Positions 34,325 through 43,818 of a DNA stretch of 64,000 bases are shown here, piece by piece. Position 1 is the stretch's first letter; each line of letters opens with the position of its first letter. Source of the stretch: Amycolatopsis sp. FBCC-B4732 (lineage in GTDB: Bacteria; Actinomycetota; Actinomycetes; Mycobacteriales; Pseudonocardiaceae); NCBI RefSeq assembly GCF_023008405.1, contig NZ_CP095376.1:892001-956000 (forward strand), read 5' to 3'. The position numbers were made by a program, and so were the translations under genes. Under the pieces are notes generated by a model. That model was not told where the DNA came from and did no database searches. It saw only the letters and a program-made list of their open reading frames with translations.

Positions 34325-34735
34325 GTGACTGAACGCACGCTGGTCCTGGTCAAGCCCGATGGCGTCGCGCGCGGCCTCGTCGGCGAGGTCATCTCGCGGA
34401 TCGAGCGCAAGGGCCTCAACCTCGTCGCCGTCGAACTGCGGACCGTGCCGCAGGCGCTGGCCGAGGAGCACTACGCTGAGCACAAGGAGCGTTCGTTCTT
34501 CGGCGAGCTGCTGGAGTTCATCACGTCGGGCCCGCTGGTCGCGCTCGCCGTCGAGGGCCCGCGCGCGATCGCCGCGTTCCGCCAGCTGGCCGGCGGCACC
34601 GACCCGGTCGAGAAGGCCACCCCGGGCACCATCCGCGGCGACTTCGCGCTGGAGACCCAGTACAACCTGGTGCACGGCTCGGACTCGCCGGAGTCGGCCG
34701 AGCGCGAGCTGAAGCTCTGGTTCCCCGACCTGTGA
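34325..34735 (+). CDS. ndk: Nucleoside diphosphate kinase
   Basis: 136 residues, the normal length. [20 protein letters not shown] at the start and the active-site NLVHGSDS with the phosphorylated His117 identify it. It transfers phosphate from ATP to nucleoside diphosphates to balance NTP pools. The GTG at 34325 follows AAGGAG. In M. tuberculosis ndk follows folC and Rv2446c directly; here phoD, the element and other genes lie between. Confidence 0.97.
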   Translation: MTERTLVLVKPDGVARGLVGEVISRIERKGLNLVAVELRTVPQALAEEHYAEHKERSFFGELLEFITSGPLVALAVEGPRAIAAFRQLAGGTDPVEKATPGTIRGDFALETQYNLVHGSDSPESAERELKLWFPDL

Positions 34736-34787
34736 TCGACACCGGGGCCGCGCGCGAGCGTGGCCCCGGTTCCCTCCCGGAGCGCCG

Positions 34788-35492
34788 ATGACCACGATGC
34801 CCTTCCCCGCCCGCGACTACCTGCCCGTGCTGCGGGAGCTGACGGGCGCGTTCGCCGACGCCCTGCGCACCGGCGACCCGGCCGCGAAGGTGCCCGATTG
34901 CGGCGACTGGACCCTCGCCGACCTCGGCGCGCACCTCGGGAGTGTGCACCGCTGGGTCGCCGAGGTCCTCCGGACGGGTGAGCCGCAGCCCGACGACTTC
35001 GAAGCCGGGCCCGATCTCGTGTCGTGGTACGCCGAAAGCGCGCGGCTCCTGCTCGACGAACTTTCCGCCGCCGAGCCGGGCGATCGCTGCTGGCACTTCG
35101 GCGGCACCGAAAAGACGAAGGCGTTCTGGTTTCGCCGCCAGGTGCACGAAACCGCCGTCCACCTGGTCGACGCCGGGAGTGCGTACGTCCTCGACCCGGC
35201 CGTGGCCGCGGACGGCGTCGACGAAGTCCTCGGCGCGATGCTACCCCGCGTGACGCGCTGGCACGCCGTGCCCGAGCTGCCGGGCCCGGTTTCCCTGCGC
35301 GCCACCGACACCGGTGACGTCTGGACCGTGCACCCCGGCGAGCCGCCCGCGCTGGGCCCGGCCACCGACGGCGCGTCCGTCGAAGCGCCCGCCCGCGATC
35401 TCCTGCTGCGGCTGTGGAAGCGCACCGGCCCGGACCCGCGCGTCGAAGGCGACGCCGCGGCCGCGCTGCTCGCCGCGCCGCTCACGCCCTGA
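34788..35492 (+). CDS. Maleylpyruvate-isomerase-family mycothiol-dependent enzyme
   Basis: 234 residues. The N-terminal DinB/MDMPI domain (CGDWTLADLGAHLGSVHRWV, metal-binding His; FRRQVHETAVHLVDA with further ligands) and the short C-terminal domain (GDVWTVHPGEPP) match this actinobacterial family. Members use mycothiol for isomerisation or conjugation reactions. The specific substrate is unknown. ATG at 34788 with GGAG upstream. Confidence 0.82.
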   Translation: MTTMPFPARDYLPVLRELTGAFADALRTGDPAAKVPDCGDWTLADLGAHLGSVHRWVAEVLRTGEPQPDDFEAGPDLVSWYAESARLLLDELSAAEPGDRCWHFGGTEKTKAFWFRRQVHETAVHLVDAGSAYVLDPAVAADGVDEVLGAMLPRVTRWHAVPELPGPVSLRATDTGDVWTVHPGEPPALGPATDGASVEAPARDLLLRLWKRTGPDPRVEGDAAAALLAAPLTP

Positions 35493-35597
35493 TGGTGTTC
35501 TAGACCATTCAGGCGGCGTTCACCGGGAAGCCTTCCCCCGGCCGTGCCACTGCGCTGTGCTGGTTCGGCTCACGCTCACTCGATACTGGGGTTCCTG

Positions 35598-38500
35598 GTG
35601 AAGAAGACACGCCTTCCTTTGGGGGGTCCGGGTGGCGAAGCCCCCGGCTCGAGGCGCAGCCTCGGATATCACAGCACTTTGCTGTCGTTCGTCGCCCTGG
35701 TCGCGACGGCGTTCGCCGCTCCCGCCCACGCCGACCCGCTCCGGGCGCCGCTCGGCACGCCACCGGTCGAGGCCGCGCCCGCCGCGTCGTCGGACCGCCA
35801 GGGCCCGGCCGCCTTCGCCGCCGCGAATCCCGACGACGGGCTCGTCACCGGCAGCGCGACCACCGAGGTCGCGCCCGGGCTGAACCTCACCCAGTTCGAC
35901 CGGTTCGACCCGGCGGGCTGGATCCGCGGCGACACCCTCGCCGTCGACCTGGGCACCAAGGTCGTGCGGCCCACGTACCTCAGCCCCGGCACGGTTTCCG
36001 CGCGCACGCCGCTCTCCCAGCAGGTCGCGCGCGCGGGCGCGGTCGCCGGCGTCAACGGGGACTTCTTCGACATCAACGCCACCGGCGCGCCGATCGGCGT
36101 CGGCATCGACCGCGGGCAGCTGCAGACCGCGCCCGCCACCGGTCACAACCTCACCGCGTCGATCACCGGCGAAGGCAAGGCGCGGCTGGCTTCGGTCTTC
36201 CTCGAAGCCACCGTGACGCTGCCGGGTGGCGCGGCGAAGGCCACGAACTTCAACAGCCCGGTCCTCGGCACCGACGCGATCGGCGTCTACACGCCGCTGT
36301 GGGGCGCTTCCGGGCGTGCGACCTCGGTGGCCGGGGCCTCGCGCGTGCGCGAGGTCGAGCTGCGCGACGGCGTCGTCACCGCCGTGCGCGAACAACCCGC
36401 GAGCGGCCCGATCGCGGCGGGCACGACGCTGCTGCTGGCCCGCGAAGCCGGGGCGGACGCGCTCGCCGCGCTCAAGCCGGGTGACCCGGTCGGCGTCACG
36501 TATGCACCCAGGTCGGACGCCGGGAAGATCGCGGTCGCCGTGGGCGGCAACGAAGTCCTGCTCCGCGACGGCGTCGTGCAGCCGGTCGACGACGTGGCCA
36601 TGCACCCGCGGACCGCGGTCGGGTTCTCCGCCGACGGCAGGCGGCTGTGGCTGGCCACTGTGGACGGACGGCAGGCCGACAGCCGCGGCCTCACCGAGCT
36701 GGAACTGGCCCGGCACATGAAGAGCCTCGGCGCCGACGACGCGATCAACCTCGACGGCGGCGGCTCGTCGACGCTCCTGGCGCGCAACGAGGGCGAAGCC
36801 GCGCCGACTGTCCGGAACTCGCCGTCCGACGGCGGCGAACGCCTGGTGCCCAACGGGATCGGCTTCACGACCGTGCCGGGCAGCGGCCGGCTCACCGGCT
36901 TCGCGCCCGCTCCCGCCGTGACGGCGGACGGCGCGGACCGCGTGCTGTCCGGCCTGAGCCGGCACCTGGTCGCCGACGGCCACGACGAGACCGGCGCCGC
37001 GGTGGCCGCCGAGCCACGCTGGAGCACGTCGGACTTGCGGCGGGCGACCGTGACGCACGGGGTCGTCACCGGCCACGGCCCGGGCGCGGTCGACATCGTC
37101 GCGAAGTCCGGCCGCGCGTCCGGGAAGACGACGCTTTCCGTGCTGGGCAAGGCGGTCCGGCTGGGCACGAGCACCGAGCAGGTCGCGCTGACGGGCGCCG
37201 GCGCCCGGAGCACGTTCAAGGTCTACGGCTACGACGCCGACGGCTACAGCACCTGGCTGGAACCCGACGACCTCAAGCTCGACTACGACCACTCGGTCGT
37301 GCGGGTCGAGCCCTCGGGCGACGGGTACGCGGTGACCGCGCTGACCGCGTCCGGGGCGACCTCGATCACCGCGTCGGCCGCGGGTTTCACCACGCACCTG
37401 GCCGCTTCGGTGGGCACCGTGCCCCGGATCGCCGCCCCGCTGGACGGCCCGGCGGGCTGGACGGCGACGGTGTTCCCGGCGGTCGTCGGCGCGGCGCTGT
37501 CGGCGGCGCCCGGGCGTGACGGCGGCGCCGGTCTCGCCCTGGACTACCGGCTGACCGGCACGAACGCCACGCGCGCGGCCTACGTGACGCCGTCCGCAGC
37601 TTTGGCCGTCCCGGCGGGCACCCAGAAGATCGGGCTGTGGGTGAACGGCGACGGCAAGGGCGCGTGGCTGCGGGCCGAGCTGCGCGACGCGGCGAACGTG
37701 GCGTCCGTCGTCGACCTTTCGCTGAGCGTGGACTGGACGGGCTGGCGGTACGTCACCGCCGCGGTCCCGGCCGGGCTGCCCGCCGGCCAGCGCCTCGCGC
37801 GCTTCTACGCCGTCGAAAACGTGCCGGACCAGCAGTACGAGGGCCGGCTGGTGTTCGACGACCTGACCTTCGAGGTGGCCCCGACGACGTCGGTGCCCGC
37901 CGACCCGGCCCCGCGCGACCCCGCGCTGGTCACCGACGGCGTGCTGACCGGCGGCCTGCGCGTCGCGGTGGTCAGCGACGCCCAGTTCACCGCGGACGAC
38001 CCGGCGGGCCCGCTCGTCGCCCAGGCCCGGCGCGCGCTGCGCGAAGCCGTCGCCGCGAAGCCGGACCTGGTGCTGATCAACGGCGACTTCGTGGACCGGG
38101 GCACACCGCCCGACTTCGCGCTGGCCCGCCAGGTGCTCACCGACGAGCTGGACGGCAAGGTGCCCTGGTACTACGTGCCGGGCAACCACGAAGCCGAGGC
38201 GGGCAACGGGCTCGCGAACTTCCAGGCGGTCTTCGGCGAGACCCACCGCGTCGTCGACGTGCACGGCATCCGGCTGGTGCTGCTGGATTCGTCGCGGGGT
38301 TCGTTGCGCGCCGGCGGGTTCGACCAGGTCAGGATGCTGCGCTCGGCACTCGATTCGGCGGCCGCGGACCGGTCCGTGCGCGGCGTCGTCGTCGCCATGC
38401 ACCACCCGGTCGAGGACCCCAGCCCGACCGGGAACTCGCAGCTCGGCGACCGGAAGGAAGCCACGCTGCTGACCCGGTGGCTGACCGGGTTCGAGCAGGC

Positions 38501-38960
38501 GTCCGGCAAGCCCGCCGCTTCGGTGGCTTCGCACGCCGGCGTGTTCTCGCTGTCCCGGGTGGACGGCGTGCCGTACCTGGTCAACGGCAACTCGGGCAAG
38601 GCACCCGCGGCGGCACCGGGCGACGGCGGGTTCGTCGGCTGGACGCTGCTGCGCGTCGACCCGGCCGACCGCGCCCAGCCGGTGCGCTTCGAGACGCGGC
38701 CGAACGTCGACTCGCTGACGCTGTCCGGGCCCTCCTCGCTGGCACGCGGTGAGCGAGCGGTCGTGCGCGCTTCGGTTCGGCAGGGCACGCGGGACGTGCC
38801 GGTGTCGTACCCGGTGAGCGCGGACTGGGCGGTGAGCTGGGGCGTCGTCGCGTTCGACCCGGCTTCGGGCGTGCTGACGGCGTTGCGGCCGGGCGTCGCG
38901 CGGCTGTCGGTGACGGTCAACGGGGTGACCGAATCCCTGGTCGTGACCGTGCGCGGCTAA
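35598..38960 (+). CDS. Secreted phosphodiester glycosidase (NAGPA) - metallophosphoesterase fusion
   Basis: 1,120 residues. A signal peptide ends at AFAAPAHA. Its N-region is stretched by about 25 residues encoded by a G/C-rich repeat (LPLGGPGGEAPGSRR). The NAGPA domain has GVNGDFFDINATGAPIGVGI and INLDGGGSSTLLAR; such domains cleave sugar-phosphodiester bonds. Ig-like and jelly-roll-like regions follow. A calcineurin-like phosphoesterase then shows VVSDAQF, INGDFVDRG, PGNHEAE and MHHPVED. A final Ig-like domain ends the protein. This suggests an extracellular enzyme that removes a sugar cap and then a phosphate from a cell-wall or exopolysaccharide substrate. The role is inferred from the domain pair. 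Confidence 0.85.
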   Translation: MKKTRLPLGGPGGEAPGSRRSLGYHSTLLSFVALVATAFAAPAHADPLRAPLGTPPVEAAPAASSDRQGPAAFAAANPDDGLVTGSATTEVAPGLNLTQFDRFDPAGWIRGDTLAVDLGTKVVRPTYLSPGTVSARTPLSQQVARAGAVAGVNGDFFDINATGAPIGVGIDRGQLQTAPATGHNLTASITGEGKARLASVFLEATVTLPGGAAKATNFNSPVLGTDAIGVYTPLWGASGRATSVAGASRVREVELRDGVVTAVREQPASGPIAAGTTLLLAREAGADALAALKPGDPVGVTYAPRSDAGKIAVAVGGNEVLLRDGVVQPVDDVAMHPRTAVGFSADGRRLWLATVDGRQADSRGLTELELARHMKSLGADDAINLDGGGSSTLLARNEGEAAPTVRNSPSDGGERLVPNGIGFTTVPGSGRLTGFAPAPAVTADGADRVLSGLSRHLVADGHDETGAAVAAEPRWSTSDLRRATVTHGVVTGHGPGAVDIVAKSGRASGKTTLSVLGKAVRLGTSTEQVALTGAGARSTFKVYGYDADGYSTWLEPDDLKLDYDHSVVRVEPSGDGYAVTALTASGATSITASAAGFTTHLAASVGTVPRIAAPLDGPAGWTATVFPAVVGAALSAAPGRDGGAGLALDYRLTGTNATRAAYVTPSAALAVPAGTQKIGLWVNGDGKGAWLRAELRDAANVASVVDLSLSVDWTGWRYVTAAVPAGLPAGQRLARFYAVENVPDQQYEGRLVFDDLTFEVAPTTSVPADPAPRDPALVTDGVLTGGLRVAVVSDAQFTADDPAGPLVAQARRALREAVAAKPDLVLINGDFVDRGTPPDFALARQVLTDELDGKVPWYYVPGNHEAEAGNGLANFQAVFGETHRVVDVHGIRLVLLDSSRGSLRAGGFDQVRMLRSALDSAAADRSVRGVVVAMHHPVEDPSPTGNSQLGDRKEATLLTRWLTGFEQASGKPAASVASHAGVFSLSRVDGVPYLVNGNSGKAPAAAPGDGGFVGWTLLRVDPADRAQPVRFETRPNVDSLTLSGPSSLARGERAVVRASVRQGTRDVPVSYPVSADWAVSWGVVAFDPASGVLTALRPGVARLSVTVNGVTESLVVTVRG

Positions 38961-39001
38961 TCCGTTCGGTTTTTGTCGGTGCCCGCTCGTATGGTCGGGG
39001 G

Positions 39002-39946
39002 GTGGACGAATCGGAGGACCGGGAACCGGCACTGGTGCAGGCCAAAGCGCTCGTGAAGCGCTTCGGCGGGTTCGAGGCCGTGCGCGGGATCGACGTCGAG
39101 GTGCGGCGCGGGGAGGCGTTCGGCTTCCTCGGGCCCAACGGCGCCGGGAAGTCGTCGACCATGCGGATGATCGCGTGCGTGTCCCCGCGCACCGACGGCG
39201 ATCTGCGGGTGCTGGGCGCCGACCCGGAGGTGGCCGGTCCGCGGATCCGCGCGCGCCTGGGCGTGGTGCCGCAGCAGGACAACCTGGACGTGGAGCTGAC
39301 GGTCCGGGAGAACCTGCTGATCTACGGCCGCTACTTCGGCCTGTCCCGGGCGGCGGCCCGGCGCAAGGCCGACGAACTGCTGGAGTTCGCGCAACTGACG
39401 GACCGCGCCGACGACAAGGTCGACCCCCTCTCCGGCGGCATGAAGCGGCGGCTCACGATCGCGCGCTCGCTGGTCAACGACCCGGAGCTGCTGCTGCTCG
39501 ACGAGCCGACGACGGGCCTCGACCCGCAGGCCAGGCACCTGCTGTGGGACAGGCTGTTCCGCCTCAAGGCGCAAGGCACGACGCTGATCGTGACGACCCA
39601 CTACATGGACGAAGCCGAGCAGCTCTGTGACAGGCTGGTGGTGATGGACCACGGCCGGATCGCGGCGGAGGGCTCACCGGCGGACCTGATCAAGCGCTAC
39701 TCGACGCGCGAGGTCGTCGAGCTGCGGTTCGCGTCGGGGGAGCAGGCGTCGGCGGCCCAGCAGGTCGACGGGCTGGCGGAGCGCGTGGAGATCCTGCCGG
39801 ACCGGGTGCTGCTGTACAGCGACGACGGCGAGGCGGCGCTGGAACACGCGCACGCCCGCGGGGTGCGCCCGCTGTCGAGCCTGGTGCGCCGGAGTTCGCT
39901 GGAGGACGTGTTCCTGAGGCTGACCGGCCGGACGCTGGTGGACTGA
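39002..39946 (+). CDS. ABC exporter ATP-binding protein
   Basis: 314 residues. Walker A GPNGAGKSS, Q-loop VVPQQDNLD, signature LSGGMKRR, Walker B LLLLDEPTTGLDP and the switch His in TTHYMDEAE are all intact. The C-terminal extension (LEDVFLRLTGRTL) is of the DrrA/NodI type, so the complex probably exports a lipid-like or antibiotic molecule. The GTG at 39002 is used. The stop overlaps the next ATG (TGATG). Confidence 0.92.
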   Translation: MDESEDREPALVQAKALVKRFGGFEAVRGIDVEVRRGEAFGFLGPNGAGKSSTMRMIACVSPRTDGDLRVLGADPEVAGPRIRARLGVVPQQDNLDVELTVRENLLIYGRYFGLSRAAARRKADELLEFAQLTDRADDKVDPLSGGMKRRLTIARSLVNDPELLLLDEPTTGLDPQARHLLWDRLFRLKAQGTTLIVTTHYMDEAEQLCDRLVVMDHGRIAAEGSPADLIKRYSTREVVELRFASGEQASAAQQVDGLAERVEILPDRVLLYSDDGEAALEHAHARGVRPLSSLVRRSSLEDVFLRLTGRTLVD

Positions 39947-40200
39947 TGGGAACCCCTTCGCCGACTCACCCGGCCGCGAGCCGTGCTGGTGTGCGCCGCT
40001 CGGAGCGGCTGGCGCCTGTCCCGGTCGCTCCTGGTTCGCCGGCCCGCTCGGCCCAAGCCGTGAGCCGTGCCGGTGTGCGACGCTCGGCCGCCGGCCTCGT
40101 CTTCTCCGGTGCGCCGACCCGTGCCGCGAGCCGCACCGGTGTGCGACGCTCGGCGGTTCACCCGGCTCCCCGCCCCGCAGCTCCTGGGTGGCGCCCGTGA
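39946..40200 (+). CDS. Small repeat-containing ORF inside the ABC operon
   Basis: 84 codons with three copies of the octapeptide SR(A/T)GVRRS (SRAGVRRSE, SRAGVRRSA, SRTGVRRSA), spaced about 25-30 residues apart in a Pro/Ala/Arg-rich background with no membrane helix. The ATG overlaps the ATPase stop (TGATG) and its TGA overlaps the permease GTG (GTGA), so ribosomes would pass straight through. It could be a genuine small basic protein, or a coding segment made by insertion of a nucleotide repeat. I know of no named family. Confidence 0.5.
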   Translation: MGTPSPTHPAASRAGVRRSERLAPVPVAPGSPARSAQAVSRAGVRRSAAGLVFSGAPTRAASRTGVRRSAVHPAPRPAAPGWRP

Positions 40201-41003
40201 CCACCATCGAATCCACCGGCCGCGTCGTCGGCAAGTGGCACGGCGCCTGGCTGCAGGTCGAAGGGCGCTGGACCTGGTACCGCCGCCACTGGGTGTCCAC
40301 TTTGTACTCCACCGGACTGCAACCGGTGCTGTTCCTCGCCGCCATGGGCCTCGGCTTCGGCTCGCAGGTGCGGCCGGGCACGGTCACCGGCGGCCTGTCC
40401 TACCTCCAGTACACCGCGCCGGCCCTGCTCGCCGCGGGTGCCGCTCAGCAGGCCGTCGGCGAATCGAGCTACCCCGTGCTGTCGGGGTTCAAGTGGCAGA
40501 AGGAATACCTGGCCGTCACGGCCACCCCGGTGTCCCCGGGCCAGGTGTTCGGCGGCCACCTGATCTGGTCGGCCCTGCGGCTGACGCTGGCGGGCGCGAT
40601 CTACGCGTTCGTCGCGCTGTTCTTCGGCGCCTGGACCGGCCCGGGGGTGCTGCTGGTGGTCCTGGCGGGCACCGTCACCGGGCTCGCCTGCACCACGCCG
40701 ATGGCCGCGCTGGCGGCCCGGACGTTCGACGAGGGCCAGCGGTTCGGCCTGATCTTCCGCTTCGTCGTGATGCCGATGACCCTGTTCAGCGGCACGTTCT
40801 TCCCGATCACCCAGCTGCCGGCCGCGATCCGCTGGCTGGCTTGGCTTTCCCCGCTGTGGCACGGCACGCAGCTGGCCCGCGGCCTGAGCATCGGCGGGGT
40901 CGGCGGCTGGGCGATGCTCGGCCACTTCGCCGTGCTGGCGGCCTTGTTCGCGGCCGGGTGGGCGCTCGCGCACCGGGCCTTCTACCGGAGGCTGGTGGTC
41001 TGA
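40197..41003 (+). CDS. ABC-2 type permease
   Basis: 268 residues with six hydrophobic segments, among them STGLQPVLFLAAMGLGFGSQ, LIFRFVVMPMTLFSGTFFPI and GHFAVLAALFAAGWALAHRA. The pattern fits ABC-2 permeases (PF01061-like), partners of DrrA-type ATPases. The GTG at 40197 overlaps the small ORF stop; a GTG three codons earlier is also in frame. Coupled by TGATG to the second permease. Confidence 0.88.
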   Translation: MTTIESTGRVVGKWHGAWLQVEGRWTWYRRHWVSTLYSTGLQPVLFLAAMGLGFGSQVRPGTVTGGLSYLQYTAPALLAAGAAQQAVGESSYPVLSGFKWQKEYLAVTATPVSPGQVFGGHLIWSALRLTLAGAIYAFVALFFGAWTGPGVLLVVLAGTVTGLACTTPMAALAARTFDEGQRFGLIFRFVVMPMTLFSGTFFPITQLPAAIRWLAWLSPLWHGTQLARGLSIGGVGGWAMLGHFAVLAALFAAGWALAHRAFYRRLVV

Positions 41004-41833
41004 TGGTGAGCGTCCAGGCCCCACCGCGCCGCGCCGGGCTGCTGCTGCGGGTGCTGCCACCCGGGCTGTACGCCGGCCGCGCGCGCATGCTCGTCGAGCG
41101 CTCGGTCATGGTGTACCGCGGCAGCTGGTTGATCTTCTTGTCCGGCGCGGCCGAGCCGTTCCTGTACCTGCTGGCGTTCCAGCTCGGCTTCGGCAGGCTG
41201 GTCACCGAGGTGCCCGGCCCGGACGGGCACCCGATGAGCTACGTCGCGTTCGTCGCCCCGGCGCTGCTGGCGACGTCGGCGATGAACGGCGCCGTCTTCG
41301 AATCGACGTACAACCTGTTCTTCAAGCTGCGCTACGCGAAGCTGTACGACGCGTTGCTGGCCACCCCGATCGGCCCCCTGGACGTGGCACTGGGCGAAAT
41401 CGGCTGGGCGATCACCCGCGGCGGCCTCTACGCGGTGGCCTTCCTGGCGATCGCGGCGGCGATGGGCCTGCTCGCGTCGTGGTGGGCCCTGCTGATGATC
41501 CCGGCGGCCCTGCTGGTCGGCCTGGCGTTCTCGGCGATCGGCATGGCACTGGTGACGTTCCTGCGCTCGACGGCCCAGTTCGACTACATCCAGCTCGGCC
41601 TGACCCCGATGTTCCTGTTCGCGACGACGTTCTTCCCGCTCTCGGTGTACCCGGAGCCGCTGCAGTGGGTGGTCCGCTGCCTCCCGCTCTACCACGCGAT
41701 CGAGCTGATGCGCGGCCTGGCGACGGGCCTGCTGTCGGGCTCGATGCTGATCAACCTGGCGTACCTGCTGGTCCTGGGGGGAGTAGGCCTCTGGGCGTCG
41801 ACGCGCCGCATCGCGAAGCTGCTCCTGACCTGA
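41003..41833 (+). CDS. ABC-2 type permease
   Basis: 276 residues, second permease of the exporter. Hydrophobic segments include LIFLSGAAEPFLYLLAFQLG, YAVAFLAIAAAMGLLASWWA, MIPAALLVGLAFSAIGMALV and INLAYLLVLGGVGLWA. The pair of distinct permeases with one ATPase suggests a heteromeric transporter. The substrate is unknown. The gene ends shortly before the convergent protease. Confidence 0.88.
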   Translation: MVSVQAPPRRAGLLLRVLPPGLYAGRARMLVERSVMVYRGSWLIFLSGAAEPFLYLLAFQLGFGRLVTEVPGPDGHPMSYVAFVAPALLATSAMNGAVFESTYNLFFKLRYAKLYDALLATPIGPLDVALGEIGWAITRGGLYAVAFLAIAAAMGLLASWWALLMIPAALLVGLAFSAIGMALVTFLRSTAQFDYIQLGLTPMFLFATTFFPLSVYPEPLQWVVRCLPLYHAIELMRGLATGLLSGSMLINLAYLLVLGGVGLWASTRRIAKLLLT

Positions 41834-41853
41834 GGGCCGCAAGCCGGCGGCGC

Positions 41854-43281
41854 TCAGCGAGCCGGGTCCGGCCGTCCCCGCGGTGCGGCGGCCGCCAGCG
41901 CGTCCACCATCCCGTGCCCGTAGAACCCGTTGAACCCCTCGTACCCGGCGCAGTACGCGTCTTGCGTGCCATCTCCGGTCAGGTCGTAGTCGGCCGGGCA
42001 CGCCATCGGCGTCGCCTGCGCGTCGAGCGTCCGCCGCAGCTGCCGCGGCCGGGCACCGGGGTCGCGCGACGCCAGCAGCGCCAGCACCCCGGTGACGTGC
42101 GGCGCGGCCATCGACGTCCCGCACAGCGGCGCATACCCGCCCGGCACGGTCGAAAGGACGCACTCGCCCGTCTCGCCACCCGGCGCCGTGACATCGATCA
42201 CGCCGAGCCCGTACGAGCTGTAGCCCGCCTTCACCCGGTCCGAACCCACGGCCGACACCGCGACGACGTCCCGGAGCCCGGCCGGCAGGGCCTCGCAGCC
42301 GCTGCCCGCGCCGGGCGAGCCGGACCGGGCCGACGGCGTGAGGTCGACGGCTTCGTTCGTCGCCGCAGCGACGTTCAACGTGCCCGCCGAAGTGCTGTAC
42401 TCCACCGCGCGCGCCAGGGCCTCGTGCACCACGCCGCGGTCGTTGCCGCGGATGCACGAGAGCGTCCACGGGTTCACGAAGAAGCTGCTGTTGGTCAGGC
42501 GCATGTGGCGTGAGGCTGCCCACATCAGCCCGCACACGGCGGCTTCGGGATCGGCGTACCCGCGGTCGTCGATCACCTTCACCGATGCCACTCGCACCCC
42601 GGGCGCCACACCCGTCACACCTCTGCCGTCATCGGCCGCGGCGATGATGCCCGCCACGTGCGTCCCGTGCACCGACGTCGTCGGCGCCCACGCCGCGGGC
42701 GAGCGGTCGGGGGCGCCGGTCAGGCAGCCGGCCGAGTCGGCCGGGTCGAGCGCGTCGGCGAGGTCCGGGTGGTCCGGGTCGACGCCCGAGTCGAGCACGC
42801 CGACGACGACGTCGCGGCTGCCGTCGGAGAAGCCGCGCGCCCGGCCCGCGTTGATCATCCGCATGTCCCACTGCCGGTCGCTCAGGTCCGCCGTGGGCAC
42901 CTTCGCGGGGTCGGTCCGGGGGAGCGCCGCCCGCGCCGGCTGGGGTTTCACCGGGTCCGTGGCGCGCTGCGCGGCCAGCCGCTCGGCCTGGGCGCTGAAC
43001 GCCCGGTCGAGCCCGATCCGCTCGCCGAAGCCCGGGTCGCCGGAGGTGGCGATCGCCACCGCGATCTGCGGGTAGTAGACGGTGGTGGCGCCGCACGCGC
43101 CGGTGATCTGCCCGCGGGCCGAGGACTCCGCGGTGCCGCGGTCGAAGGCGACGACGTAGCGCAGGGACCGTCCGTGGGCGCAGCCGGGCTCGTCGGCCAC
43201 CGCCGGACCGGCGGTGACGCATCCCGAAAGCACCAGGACGGTGCACACGGCCGCCCGCAGCGGCCGCGCCAGCAGGGACAC
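41854..43281 (-). CDS. Subtilisin-like (S8) serine protease, probable lipoprotein
   Basis: 475 residues. The signal peptide carries a lipobox LSGC after LRAAVCTVLV, so the mature enzyme is likely lipid-anchored at the outer face of the membrane. The catalytic triad is complete: Asp164 (VLDSGVD), His205 (HGTHVAG) and Ser390 (GTSMAAPH). The C-terminus has DYDLTGDGTQDAYCAG, a possible calcium-binding stretch. The GTG at 43281 follows GGGAGG. It is convergent with the ABC operon and divergent from rne. Target proteins are unknown. Confidence 0.9.
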   Translation of the reverse strand: MSLLARPLRAAVCTVLVLSGCVTAGPAVADEPGCAHGRSLRYVVAFDRGTAESSARGQITGACGATTVYYPQIAVAIATSGDPGFGERIGLDRAFSAQAERLAAQRATDPVKPQPARAALPRTDPAKVPTADLSDRQWDMRMINAGRARGFSDGSRDVVVGVLDSGVDPDHPDLADALDPADSAGCLTGAPDRSPAAWAPTTSVHGTHVAGIIAAADDGRGVTGVAPGVRVASVKVIDDRGYADPEAAVCGLMWAASRHMRLTNSSFFVNPWTLSCIRGNDRGVVHEALARAVEYSTSAGTLNVAAATNEAVDLTPSARSGSPGAGSGCEALPAGLRDVVAVSAVGSDRVKAGYSSYGLGVIDVTAPGGETGECVLSTVPGGYAPLCGTSMAAPHVTGVLALLASRDPGARPRQLRRTLDAQATPMACPADYDLTGDGTQDAYCAGYEGFNGFYGHGMVDALAAAAPRGRPDPAR

Positions 43282-43818
43282 CGGACCTCCCACCGGATGC
43301 AGGTACCGCGGGTGCCGGTGCGCGATCGATCCGGCCACCCCGAGCCGCACGGTAGCCACCCCGTGCCCGGCGGACAAGCGCTGCGGCCAAGTTCGCCCGC
43401 CCGGTGGCCCCCGCGGCGCGCCCGGACGCCTGCGGGAGGTACCGAGTACACCGGAGTGGTCACCCGGTGTGGGATACTCGGGGAGGCCGCTGGGCCGCGG
43501 GGCGCACGTGAGAGGTGCTGCCTGCGGTGTTGTGGCCCGGTGATGCGCATGAACTCCCGCGACGCGTCGCCGCCCGTGAACCGGGCGGCTGGACGACGTA
43601 GCGGGGCGGCCCGGGGGCCGCGAGTGCGTCACGCACGTCGCCGAGCAGACCTTTGACCGGGTTGCGCCCCACCGGAAGCGGTGGTGCGGCACCCGGTCGT
43701 CGGGCCAGGATTCCCGCCGCTGGTGACCACCACGGCGGAACGAACAGAAAGGGGCCCCTGCGCGGCCGCGTCCCTGCCGGTGCGAATCGGCAGACGCGCC
43801 CGGGGGCGGAGGAGACAC
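43282..43818 (+). other. Long leader/intergenic region upstream of rne
   Basis: 537 bp with no gene I can support, although the frame of rne stays open to about 43,681. It contains a strong hairpin, GCCGCCCG (43569-43576) with CGGGCGGC (43582-43589). RNase E genes often have structured leaders through which the enzyme limits its own mRNA; whether that applies here is speculation. The minus-strand promoter of the protease also lies here. Confidence 0.4.

Noticed and set aside
40067..41002. Upstream extension of the second ABC permease frame through the first permease
   Set aside because: The extension is Arg/Gly-rich out-of-frame sequence over the first permease; the ATG at 41003 with TGATG coupling gives the family N-terminus.
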